From NCBI RefSeq assembly GCF_012273895.1, contig NW_024045132.1:1488001-1552000 (forward strand): a DNA stretch of 64,000 bases. The letters are read 5' to 3'. The position numbers and the translations under genes are program-made. Origin of the DNA: Zerene cesonia (Eukaryota; Arthropoda; Insecta; Lepidoptera; Pieridae). This document shows, piece after piece, positions 25,757 to 38,100 of the stretch (position 1 is its first letter; each line of letters opens with the position of its first letter). The notes under the pieces are model-generated. The model did no database searches. It had not been told where the DNA came from and was given only the letters and a program-made list of their open reading frames with translations.

Positions 25757-28700
25757 ATGGTGCAAGTAATGTTTGGAACGTGGGACTATGTCATCATGGT
25801 CGCCACGTTAATCGCCTCAGTAGTAATTGGTCTTTACTTTAAATTCACTGGCGGCAAACAAAAAACAAATGAGGTAGGTATGTTTTTATATGATTATTTT
25901 TTTAACCATGTCCTTCAAAAATTTACCCGTAAAATGTATAACTTTCAGGAATACCTTTTGGCCGATCGAAACATGTCTATATTTCCCGTTGCTGTATCAT
26001 TGATGGCTTCATTCATGTCTGCCATAACACTACTTGGAGTATCGGCAGAAAACTATTACTATGGAATGATATTTGTTGTCATAAATCTATCATACGGTAT
26101 CGCGACACCGATCGCTTCGCATTTATATCTGCCGGTCTTCTTTGGACTTCAAAAGACTAGTACTTATGAGTACTTGGAACTGCGTTTTGGGCCCAAAATT
26201 AGAATGTTGGCTTCATTGACGTACACGTTGCAAATGATACTCTATAATGGAATCGTGCTCTATGCTCCTTCGATTGTTCTAGAAGCCGTGACCGGTCTAG
26301 ATAGAGTAATATCTATATTAGTTATAGGATTGGCCTGCACTTTCTATTCTACTTTAGGCGGTATGAAGGCCGTACTTTTTACTGACTTACTTCAATCATT
26401 TTTAATGTTCGCTGCTGTGTTTAGCATTGTAATTTTTGCGATGATAAAAGTCGGAGGCCTAGAAAACATTTTTATCATAGCCAAAGAAGGTGGACGACTT
26501 GATTTCTCGAAGTAAGAAATATTATAAAATATATTTATTTTCAGTTCATATGAATATGCTCTTATGTAATTTCCATTTTCAGTGTCAGTTTGGACCCTAC
26601 AGAACGGCACACATGGTGGTCCTTAATTATCGGAGGTTTTATTACGTATCTATCTTTAAATGCCGTAAATCATACGCAGGTAAGCATCCAGCATAGACTT
26701 CTTTGAAAATTAGTTCTTGTCGGAGTTATTAAGCGAAATAATGATTTTATAGATTCAGCGGTTATTAACAGTGAGTTCTCTATCTCGTTCCCAACAATGT
26801 CTATGGTGGAGTTGGCCCGTTCTATCCTTATTGAGCGTCGTCACATGCACAAGCGGCTTAGCTATCTATGCTGTGTATAAGGACTGTGACCCATACGTCA
26901 GTAAATCTATCTCAGCGGTGAGTATTGTTAAGTATTTTAGAACTTTTCATGACTGGCGCATGCTATCGGGTCTGTTGACGGGATGTAATACATACATGTT
27001 TACCTGATCTATATTTTATATCAAACAACAAATACAACAGACATACGCACACACACATTTAAAAATGATTTCACAATTTGGTCAATCCTTTTCAAATGAT
27101 ATTACAAAGAAACTAAAAGAAGAGTTTTGTTTGTTTGAACGCACTAATCTAAGGAACTACGGGTCCGATTTGAAAAATTCTTTCAGTGTTAGATAGCCTT
27201 TTATTGAGGAAGACTATATATGTACCACGGGTGAAGCTAGGGCGGACCGCTAGTCATTATATAAAATGCAGAACTAATACTCCTCTATTTAACATACCAA
27301 AACAAATTTTACAGAGCATATATAATAACTATTTTTTCGTAAATCATTTACAGTTATTTTAGGGCATTACTATTACATAATAATTATTTGGATTTAGTTG
27401 TTTTGCTTTTCGAACCGTGTTAAAATCAAATATTTCTCCCAGCCGAATCATATATGTATATGGGTTCCAACTGTTTTATATACACAAGTAAATAACATAA
27501 CGGTATTAATGCTTAATTTAATCGCGATGAGGTGTATTTATAAATATCAAAAGCATTTTTATTGTTCACAACCTCAATATTATAAATCAGTTGTTATTAC
27601 TACCTAGTCGGATTTAATTGCACAATATTATATGTATGATATTAATTTATATTTAGATTTGGGTTAAAAGACCTCATAACATCTTTAAAAAGTTATTTAT
27701 TCATAGCTTTATACCGTAAAATCGTAAGTCGTATAATTAAATTTATAATATATTCTGCGCTTATTTAGCCTAATGAATATTATTAATATATTTAACAGGT
27801 AATACTTTAATAATTTGACTAGCGTTCAACCCCGGCTGCGCTTGTGGTACAAATAATATGTCAGGGACCACGTATATATGCAACGGTGATGATTTTTGAA
27901 CTCGGTCCAGTAGTTACTGTGGTTAGCGCGTTCAAACAAACAATCTATACTTTAGCTTTATTTTATTAAGTATAGATTTCTGAGGAATCGATTTATGTGA
28001 GATTATTTATAGATTCTCATTTTATTTTAACCTAGACCTATATTAACACAGTTGTGTTAATACATACAATACGAACATTTTGAGCGAGAGCAATTATAAC
28101 CACTAAAGGAATATTGTCTGGCACAAATCGAAACCGTTACGTTAAATGATGTGCTAAATTGAACGCATGAACTCTTTATTATTTCAATAGATAGATCAGC
28201 TCATGCCCTACTTCGTGGTGGACACAATGCGCTCAGTTCCAGGACTCGCGGGTTTGTTTGCGGCTGGAATTTTCAGCGCATCCTTGTCTACTATATCGGC
28301 CTCTTGCAATGCGCTTGCTGCAGTAACTCTCACCGACTATGTAAGCAGGTTAGTTGGTACCTAATGACAGCTTTTTGAAAATACATCTTTTGTATCTGAA
28401 CTGAAATCATACTGCTCGAGATTATTTAGATTTGTTTTTTCGCTATTGATATGTCTATTTTTATCGCCAAACTATAGGTACGCTATATAAACGCAGCTCA
28501 ACTAATCTATACGTCGTTGAGAGTTGAGACAATAACATTTAAAGGTTATATTATACAGTAAATGATAACTGCTTTATAAAGATAATTTCATATGAAGCAA
28601 CTGATAATGCGTGTTTGCAGATGGTGCACAGTACGTGAAACGTACATAGCCTGGTTAACGAAGTTAGCAGCATTTGCGTATGGGATGGTATTTCTCGCCT

Positions 28701-31700
28701 TAGCGTTTCTTGCACAATATTTAGGGGGTATTTTGCAAGCAGCTCTGACTATATTCGGAGCGGTCGGTGGACCCCTTTTCGGGGTGTTTACTTTGGGAAT
28801 GTTTACAACATACGCTACGGAAATGGTAAATTGTTTTGATTTTAGACTGCCAAAATTAATTCCATTATATTTACTAAATTGTATGTAAATAATTATACAT
28901 TGTAGCTAGAAAGAAGTCTAATAAAACACATTTTATTTTATATTTTACACACCGTTGACGAATGCATGTTATTTCAGGGTGTTTCAGTGGCTTTACTGAG
29001 CGGTATGTCCATGACCTTATGGATGAGTTTCGGTAGTCCACGTCCATTGCCGGTAAAGTTACCACTTAGTACCGAGGGATGTTTGAATGCCACCATACCA
29101 TTGGCTGTTACGTCACAAACATCAGATTACTTCTACTTGTACAAGATATCCTACATGTGGACGAGTCCGGTACGTTGTTTTTTTTAATATTTAACAGGGA
29201 TAACAAAATACATGTATAAATTGATCGAGTTATACACCGTCGCTAATGCGAAAGACAGGAATTTTTCTTTTCGCTTTGTAAGGTTTTTCTTGTACGTTAA
29301 AGAAATAAAAGTAAAAACCCTTTCTAATTTTGGAGAAATTTGTACGAGCGTAAGGTTTTGATGGATGTAAGTGAATCCCTTTTTGGATTCACATTCAGTA
29401 GCTTCATAAAAACACTGGCTTTCCTCTATCTATTTGAATTTAATTGTTTTTCTGTAAATGTTATGATGTAAATTACGAAAATTAAGAAGGATAATGGACA
29501 TTTATCCTTCTGCAGACGGAAAATGTACAGAATGACGTTACAGCTATCCATATATACTATTCTGAATAATAGAACAATGAAATCAATTGTTAAAGTTTAT
29601 TCTTATTTACTTGGTATAAAAGATTTTCTATTAAATCGTTTATTTCGATTTAACATAATTAAAAACAATTCATTAAAAAATCTGGTAAAATGTGATACAC
29701 GTACGAATATCGAAATAATAAAGAGAAATACATAGATTAAAATAAACAGTTTGCAAATAATGACCTTGTTCGCTTGTACACTTAAACTAACTAAAATTTT
29801 AAGTGCGTCACAATTTGCATCAAATTATCAAAAACAAAATTGCAATATTGACAAATCATTCGATATTTAAGAATTACAGCACCTTCATTAATTTAACCTT
29901 CAGAATCATTAGAATGATATTCCGCATCGCTTTTAATAGCTTTCGGTATATTAAACAATTAAATATTGTTGCTCGGTATATTAAACAATTAAATAAAATT
30001 TGGGGTATATTGTTGCTCGCGTCCGTAGGCTTTGACTCTAGATCCCCTACACGTGTACCCCGGGTAGTGCTAAATNNNNNNNNNNNNNNNNNNNNNNNNN
30101 NNNNNNNNNNNNNNNNNNNNNNNNNNNNNNNNNNNNNNNNNNNNNNNNNNNNNNNNNNNNNNNNNNNNNNNNNNNNNNNNNNNNNNNNNNNNNNNNNNNN
30201 NNNNNNNNNNNNNNNNNNNNNNNNNNNNNNNNNNNNNNNNNNNNNNNNNNNNNNNNNNNNNNNNNNNNNNNNNNNNNNNNNNNNNNNNNNNNNNNNNNNN
30301 NNNNNNNNNNNNNNNNNNNNNNNNNNNNNNNNNNNNNNNNNNNNNNNNNNNNNNNNNNNNNNNNNNNNNNNNNNNNNNNNNNNNNNNNNNNNNNNNNNNN
30401 NNNNNNNNNNNNNNNNNNNNNNNNNNNNNNNNNNNNNNNNNNNNNNNNNNNNNNNNNNNNNNNNNNNNNNNNNNNNNNNNNNNNNNNNNNNNNNNNNNNN
30501 NNNNNNNNNNNNNNNNNNNNNNNNNNNNNNNNNNNNNNNNNNNNNNNNNNNNNNNNNNNNNNNNNNNNNNNNNNNNNNNNNNNNNNNNNNNNNNNNNNNN
30601 NNNNNNNNNNNNNNNNNNNNNNNNNNNNNNNNNNNNNNNNNNNNNNNNNNNNNNNNNNNNNNNNNNNNNNNNNNNNNNNNNNNNNNNNNNNNNNNNNNNN
30701 NNNNNNNNNNNNNNNNNNNNNNNNNNNNNNNNNNNNNNNNNNNNNNNNNNNNNNNNNNNNNNNNNNNNNNNNNNNNNNNNNNNNNNNNNNNNNNNNNNNN
30801 NNNNNNNNNNNNNNNNNNNNNNNNNNNNNNNNNNNNNNNNNNNNNNNNNNNNNNNNNNNNNNNNNNNNNNNNNNNNNNNNNNNNNNNNNNNNNNNNNNNN
30901 NNNNNNNNNNNNNNNNNNNNNNNNNNNNNNNNNNNNNNNNNNNNNNNNNNNNNNNNNNNNNNNNNNNNNNNNNNNNNNNNNNNNNNNNNNNNNNNNNNNN
31001 NNNNNNNNNNNNNNNNNNNNNNNNNNNNNNNNNNNNNNNNNNNNNNNNNNNNNNNNNNNNNNNNNNNNNNNNNNNTTAAAAACAATTCTCTCAATCAATT
31101 TCGTTCTAATCATCGCTGTTTCAAAAATAAATTGGTGGCATTGTACCTTAACATGTGGCTGTCCTATGTCATATTCTCTACTGCAATCATCAAATTGTTT
31201 CTATAGAACTACAAATACATATGCAAATTAACTTATGTCCTTAGTTGATATTTTGAGAAAGAGATAACCCAGACTGTGTTCGTTCAGATTATGAGATATA
31301 CACATATAACTTCAAATCGCTATCATCCATATCAGTGATCAGAAAGTGCTGAAAGATTAGACTCATTGGCAGTGTCACAGCAGTTTCGTGGATGCCCACA
31401 CGAAACTGCTGTGAAAATATGTGCGTCACACACGGTCGTGGGCTTGTTGGTGTCGCTATTGTGGCGGCACGCACAACCAATAGTATACTTAACCAGTGTT
31501 GCCAATGAAAATTTTTAGGCGGCCGTGTATATTAGATTAAAAAACCATGTTTACATGGAAAAATACCCACGACGGGCCGTGCCACTGCTTGCAAAGAAAT
31601 ACTTATTGTGTTTCGTTTTTTAATATATTGCTGTTTTTTAGTTTTTAAAATTTATTAAACCGATTTTACACTAGGTACTAGGAAACTGACCATTTATCAT

Positions 31701-34700
31701 AATATACTAACCAATATTGTCTATTTTGTGACCAATTAAATGAATTTTGTGTGATGCATGATTAAATAGGTCCGATAACATTTTTTGGATGGCCTTGATA
31801 TTTTAAATTAATTGCAAAAATTTATGTACAAAGACCAATTTGTTGGACCTAGTTCATTTAGTGACCTATTCGGATCACTGTTTCAGACCTCAAATTTCTC
31901 AATTTGGGTCGCTAGATAGATGGGGCTCGTTAATAGTGGAAGAAAATAATCCGTTCCACTTCTTTGTTTTTATATTGTTTACATTACTAAAAATCGTTCC
32001 CAATCGCTGTTCGAATGGGGCAATGATTAAACATGGTGGTGGTCGGAGGCGGTCGTTTTGATTTCATGCTGACTTAAATATGTTGCGCACTCATCATATG
32101 ACGACGTAAAGAAGATGTTTCGCATGTTAAAATTGTGTCACATACTTTACAAGATACTTTAAATTCATTACCGGATACAGGTGCGATCTAATCTTATATA
32201 TAAAAATCAATTGCTGTTCGTCATTCTCGCTAAAACTCAAGAATGGCTGGTCTGATTTTTATAATCATGTTTTTGGTGCAATCTGAATAATCCAGGGAAG
32301 GTTTAAAAGGTAAGAACAATACGGAGGCGGGCGAAGCCGCGGGCGCGAAGCTAGTTTTTAAATAAATTCATTTTCCCATTCAGTCCTATATTTCTGAGAA
32401 TTGTATTTTCTTTTTACCGCTTTTTTCTTTTTTGGCGTAGATGGTCCCTCGTCACTACTTTCGCCATCCTTTTATAGTAAAAACTAATAAATATCGCACT
32501 CAAAGAACAAATAAACGACAACAAATCAGGACTATAGCTTCGATGTCAAAAAAATATTTGTATATAGTATAATAGTTCCGCGACTAAATTTTGACAGTTA
32601 ATGAAAAAGAAGATTCAATAAACCTAGTTAACTATTCTTTTGTATCGCTCGTCTACCAATAGGAAATAAAAGGGATGCACTATTTACTATAGGAAAATGG
32701 GTAATCTGGCGGGTTCTGCTTATAGAGCTGTAAAAAGGGACAAAGTCTATACAGCCAATGTTGGCATTCGGAATTCGGATAAAGGGCTATTCCGATGTTC
32801 GACAATCGTATAGTGCCGTATTTCTCGGTCTCTATCAAGCAATTTTGGATGAGTGTGACGGGACTATATTATGCAGGTCGAATTTCGTGCATCGGAGTAT
32901 CCCGTCAGTAACAAATGACAGTCAACAGTCGAATCCTCTAAACTTGTTATAAAAAAGATGATTTATAATAAAGTGAAAGATCGTTGTTTGCGAAAAGTCG
33001 TATGATCTGCCTCAGGGTTGCTGCCGTAGGCCGTGGATTTGGTGATTTTTGGCACTGAAAGCCGTGAAACGGTAATTGCCGTAGCATTGCCGATAGTTAT
33101 ACTACACAATGATTATCTCCAGATCGGTTTCGTGTGGGTGCTGGTGGTGGGCTCGCTGGTGTCGCTAGTGTGGCGGCACGCGCAGCCGTGGCAGCGCGCC
33201 GGCCGCCCGCACCCCGACCCCGCGCTCTTCACGCCGCCGCTCGCCAACTACCTTCGCGCTAAATATAAAGACGTGGACAACGTACAGGTAGCGATGTTAT
33301 CTGATTGTGCTAGTCGCAAGACCTTAACAATCCTTTTTGGTTTTTTCGTTGCAGTTTTGATACGCTTTATTGTACTAACTACATACAAATTATATTTTTT
33401 ACACTAAATGTAAATTCTGATTGAAAGTGTGTTTGTATAAACTTTTTGTGTAAAAAAGTTGTTTATAATGCGTATAACGTACCGTTACACAAAACTGGGT
33501 ATTTTCTGTTGAAATAAGAGATTTTAAGTATTGACCATCTATCGTTTTAATTCGAAAAAATTCGTTAAATTTTTTACTAATTATTATTCATTGATTTCAC
33601 GAATTTTTATTATCATATCAATGGAAATAAAGTAAGAACGACACTACTGTGAAATCTCTTATCTCAATCTATGTTTTGCTTTGAACACAGTATTTAAGCA
33701 TGAGTTGCTTTAGCTAAAATATAGGAATTCCGTTTTATTTTAAAAATATGCGTATTATTCACATTTGTGACCAATTCGTGTACCGATATATTCGATGGGG
33801 TAAAATTTTTAATAATTTCATACTTATTGTGTTGTTTTCTTGACGAGTCACAAATATGAATGTACTTTGGGTATTGCAACAATGGGCATGCATGCATTTT
33901 TATTATATTATTTATTTATTTTATATTAATAGACAGTAGTCATGGGTGTTTTGATTTTCTTATCGGTTTTGGTTGAAATCGATTATAGGGAATTGTTCTA
34001 CATATTATATTTTTACGCTCATCGGTATTTTCAAGGTTTAATTGGTTTTATTGCTTGTTTTGATTTGCTGATTTTTTCTAGATGGGCAAAGAGAATAAAT
34101 ACTAATCATCATATGACTTGCTTCGGGAATTTTGATATATTTTTATGTAAGGTAAGGTATTTGAAATGAATTTGTGTTTATAGGTTATTTTTAATATAGT
34201 ATTAAGCATTGCGGTATTATTAATATTTTGTTTGTTTTCTGTGCTTATATAACAAACAGCTTTTATCCCGTTCCCTGTTCGTATCGCGATGGTATTTTTA
34301 TTTTTTTTATGTTTGACACTAAGCGTACACGTAAAACGAAATGTACTTTGACGAATGTACTTGCAGTGAAACGCTAGTTTCATTAATCTGACAATCCTAC
34401 AACAATAATTCTTTTTAACCATATGACAGATTCAGAAATTACAACAGAAAAGAGATTCCTATCCTTTACCATTAATAACGACTAACTCAAAAGAAACACT
34501 TGGTTACTATTCTTGTATAATAGATAATTCTTGATAATATACATCGCTTTATAGCCAGAGGTTTGTCCTCATTTAATGTCAAAGTAGAGTGATCATTTGA
34601 ACATTTAAGTTATATTATAACTAAAGTAAAGAAACGCGTGATGCGAGTGTTTAATGGCTATTTTTCGGTATTTACAAACAAAGGCCAAAAGCACAGAATC

Positions 34701-35145
34701 CAAAAGTATTCCTTAAGACTTAAGAGATATTGATATCAAAGTCTGAGCATACTCAATTGGGAGATATTGTATATATATTGTGGGTGGGTGGTATCAGAGA
34801 TCGTATCCATTACCTCACCTTTCCTAGCCCTTTGCTATCATCAAACGTTTCTATATCCTTTTAAGCAGGCAAGGCATGTGTTCATATGTATGGATTGTGG
34901 TGTCGCTTTCCATCAGGCAAGAAAGAGCCCATCTTAGCGCTCTGAAATGAAGAAATGACAACGAAAAAAAGGATAACAAAACAAAAATGCATAAAATAAC
35001 TAAAAAGTAAATTGAATGACATTGTTTCAAGCAAACGTTAAATGGAGACTGTGCTGTCTAAATCCTTTTTTACCTGATCTCAAAAATTTAAGAAAAATGT
35101 GTTCATTTTCAGAGCCAACTCCTGCAGAAAAGTGGCAGTTATTGA
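25757..35145 (+). CDS. SLC5-family sodium-solute symporter (monocarboxylate/multivitamin transporter type)
   Basis: Plasma-membrane Na+-coupled symporter of the solute:sodium symporter family. The insect relatives most like it are annotated as sodium-dependent multivitamin or sodium-coupled monocarboxylate transporters; the substrate cannot be read from sequence. In-phase exons: 25757-25873, 25949-26511, 26583-26679, 26753-26917, 28191-28348, 28621-28825, 28978-29169, 33123-33287, and a proposed terminal exon 35113-35145 (SQLLQKSGSY then stop). Total about 564 residues. Motifs: EYLLADRNM, ASFMSAITLLGVSAENYYYG, TYEYLELRFG, the family signature region STLGGMKAV, and GIFSASLSTISASCNALAAV. Exon 7 encodes an extracellular loop with one N-glycosylation site (NAT). 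An acceptor-like TTTATTAG 12 bases before the ATG suggests a non-coding first exon. Introns 7-8 (about 4 kb, with a scaffold gap) and 8-9 are much longer than the others. The terminal exon is the least certain part. Confidence 0.88.
27115..27256 (+). repeat. Helitron-like repeat in SLC5 intron 4
   Basis: Shows TTTGTTTGTTTGAACGCACT, GGAACTACGGGTCCGATTTG, TTCTTTCAGTGTTAGATAGCC and ends GGACCGCTAGT. This is the layout of a widespread lepidopteran non-autonomous Helitron family with a CTAGT terminus. Intronic and decayed. Confidence 0.65.
29944..29994. repeat. Short tandem duplication (30-bp unit)
   Basis: CGGTATATTAAACAATTAAAT occurs at 29944-29964 and again at 29974-29994, giving a 30-base period. 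It lies 80 bases left of the second scaffold gap, so local repetition may have contributed to the gap. Confidence 0.7.
30076..31075. other. Scaffold gap, 1000 N
   Basis: Exactly 1000 N, in the long intron between SLC5 exons 7 and 8. Sequence of unknown length is missing here. Confidence 0.99.
31376..31490 (+). pseudogene. Decayed third copy of SLC5 exon 8, with an internal hairpin
   Basis: 31428-31475 reads GGTCGTGGGCTTGTTGGTGT followed by CGCTATTGTGGCGGCACGCA. That matches the start of SLC5 exon 8 (GGTGGTGGGCTCGCTGGTGT, CGCTAGTGTGGCGGCACGCG) with about six differences in 45 bases. Just before it lies a perfect 15-base inverted repeat, CACAGCAGTTTCGTG at 31376-31390 and its complement at 31399-31413. 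Each arm resembles the acceptor and first bases of the same exon (CAG, then CGGTTTCGTGTGGG). I read it as a broken exon copy in which the first bases were duplicated head to head. No usable frame or acceptor remains. Confidence 0.6.
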
Positions 35146-38100
35146 CGCACTGAATGAAGATAATTTATAGTTACAACATACATTTTATTTTGATTTAATA
35201 AGACGCTGCACTGTCTTAGTATTATTTTTACTATGAAATAACTACAAAGATATTCTTTTAGTGTGTAAAAAAGTGGTTGTCAGTTTAATCCATAGATTCA
35301 TTCAACGAAGTCATTAGGGCGGGAGGAACGACCCGAGCTACATACGCCATGTGTAGTTTGGCATATCATATTTGTTTGTAGGTATTTTATATTGTTATGT
35401 GTATATGATTAAAAGTGAATACTACTTGTGCTGTGAGATTGCAAATCCTCATATCCTGTAAGGAGCTGCGTTTTCGTCATTACCATATTTATTTATTTAT
35501 TTTTTTATTGATATTGACTGTTATTGAGTTATGACAATGGCGACATTGTTGAGACATTTTCGGCTTTTATTATAAGATCGAAGGCGTTGTTTTACTGTTC
35601 ACTTCTCTTTATACTATGGTAATATCTAATATCAGTTAAAAATTATAAGACACAAACAATATTATTATTATTGATTATGACAGAGCGATATATCATTATA
35701 CATACGTTATGTACTGTGAATATGAATATTTGCACTATAACCAGCACAATTTGGGCTGCCTAAAGCTATAATATATACTAGAGTCTCGAAATGATGATGA
35801 TGAATGTAGAATATTTGATATTTATTAATAATGTTATCTAAATGACTAGTGATATCTAGAAAAAGACAATAATAATCTTAAATTACATTATTAGGCAGAA
35901 ATGAATGTGTTTCAGAAAAATGTTTTTTTGGTACTTGGTATATTTGTAGGTACAAAATTTTTAAATGTTTGCAATTATATACTTTTTTACTATTTAACTA
36001 AAAAGTTTCATCCAGCAAATTGATAAAACCTATGTGAGTAATTAAATAGTGGTGTTTGTTAGCAATAATTTTATATAAATTCTATTTATGTTTATATGCT
36101 ATGTATATAGTTAAGTTTTTAATTTGAATAGTAATAGGCGTTCAAATTCGATTATCACAATCGACTTTACACATTTAAATAACCATACTTAAATACACTT
36201 AATGAATTTTCATTACTTCATGGACTTCAACCTTCAATCAAGACAAGACTGACAACTATAAATCTTGTGTCCAGTAATTTAGACCACAATAAGCAATAGT
36301 AGGTACAATTTATAAATAGGTACATAGTATTTTCTATTTTTTGGAGTATGTGTATCGTAATTATATCACGAATTTCGAACGTCTTGGGGTTCTATATTGT
36401 GATTTTTTGAGGTTGTTAAACAACACTCAAATTCCTAATTTTGTTCCAGGTTTATTTAGGTATTTGTTTATATAATAGCTATGGACGGTTTCATAACTTT
36501 TAGATTTGTATCTTTAGCTTATCTATCAGTTAAAATATGATGTATTAAAATATAGGTACTTGAATTTTAGAGTCAATCAGGGTAATTGTGAATCCCTGTT
36601 CAATGTACATAATTGGTAAAAATATTATTTCTGTTTTTGCAAAACGTTTAATAAGAATTGTTTCCAATTATATACAATTACCCTGATTCACTATATATGA
36701 AAAGATTAATATTTAATTAAAAAAAAAAACAATTGTGTAATAGAAGAGCCAATATGTGGTCTTAAATCTACAGTACCTACAGCATGTCCACATTTACATT
36801 CAATAGTAAACATTTATTTGATATAAATGTAATATAATATTATATATCATACATTGACTTGGGTAATTATTACCTACATTAAGTTCATTTGCTAATCAGA
36901 CAATTTACGCTTTATCTTAGAAATTAAAAATGAAAAAAATGTAATGCATATATTATAACAATATCTAGAACATAATACCAGTGTTTTGTACTTGAAAGTT
37001 TTTTTTTTATAATTGTACTGCCAATAATAAAGTAATAATTACATTTTGAAGTAGAATAAGTAAACTGGCTTTACTTTTTCTTATAATATTGTATATTGTG
37101 TGACCATCTTAAAATAGTAAGATTTTAGTTTTCTTTAATGATTGCAATAAATTCGAGTTTCAATTTAAATGACTGCAAATCAGATAACTCTGTCACTTTA
37201 GATCATATCATTTAAAGTTCTCACCAAATTCTTGTCAGACCTGAAGTTGATAAGAGTGCGATTATTGAACTAACAATGTACAAAATCAAAGGGTAAAGTA
37301 GGTACAAATTAAATATGAAGGGACAACTTATTTGTTGCTCGAATGCAGCATCTCTCAGTAACTTGAGAGATTTTTGGCAAAAACTGTACAAGCATCTTAT
37401 GAATACTATGTTTCTGGTCCTAAAAGTAGAATATTAATTTGTGATTTTTACCAAACAAAACAAAAATACAATATATAAAAATAAAACATGAATTGAATAT
37501 AAGATTTGTTCAATATTGGCATACATTTTATTGTTACTCCACTACTTATAGATTAGACATTAGTAAAATGTGATTAATATAGCTTGTTAAACAGAAAGGA
37601 AATTAATGCAACCAATCAATAAAATGCATTTGTTACTAGTTGATTTTTTATTCCTTTTTTAATGAAAAAAAAAAAAAACAAGCCTGAGAGTACAATGTAA
37701 TATCTGTCTGAAATAATGGTGGATTTGGTTTTTAATAGTAATTAACAAGCCCCCTTTTCACCCTCTACTATCCCACAATCCAAGCATTTTTATGGTACAT
37801 TTTACTCAGAAACTATGACACTTGTATCTCACTTTGTCAATTATTTTTTTAAATCTGTTAATAATCTTAAAAAAATATTGTTTTACCCATATTGAAAAAA
37901 ATAACATGATTCGATAATCTTAAACAGATACTCACTGCATAGTAATGTAATTGTACGTTTTTTTATGACATTTTATTTTAATCAATTACATGTGAAGAGC
38001 ATATTTTTCATTTTCAATAATCAATCATTCAAAGAAATTTTACATCATTGACGTACTACGCAGTGTATGATAAATTACGTTCATGCTGTACTCATTCGTC

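Noticed and set aside
29803..31206. ORFs of 347-467 residues across the second N run
   Set aside because: Almost entirely N; the flanks are intronic AT-rich DNA.
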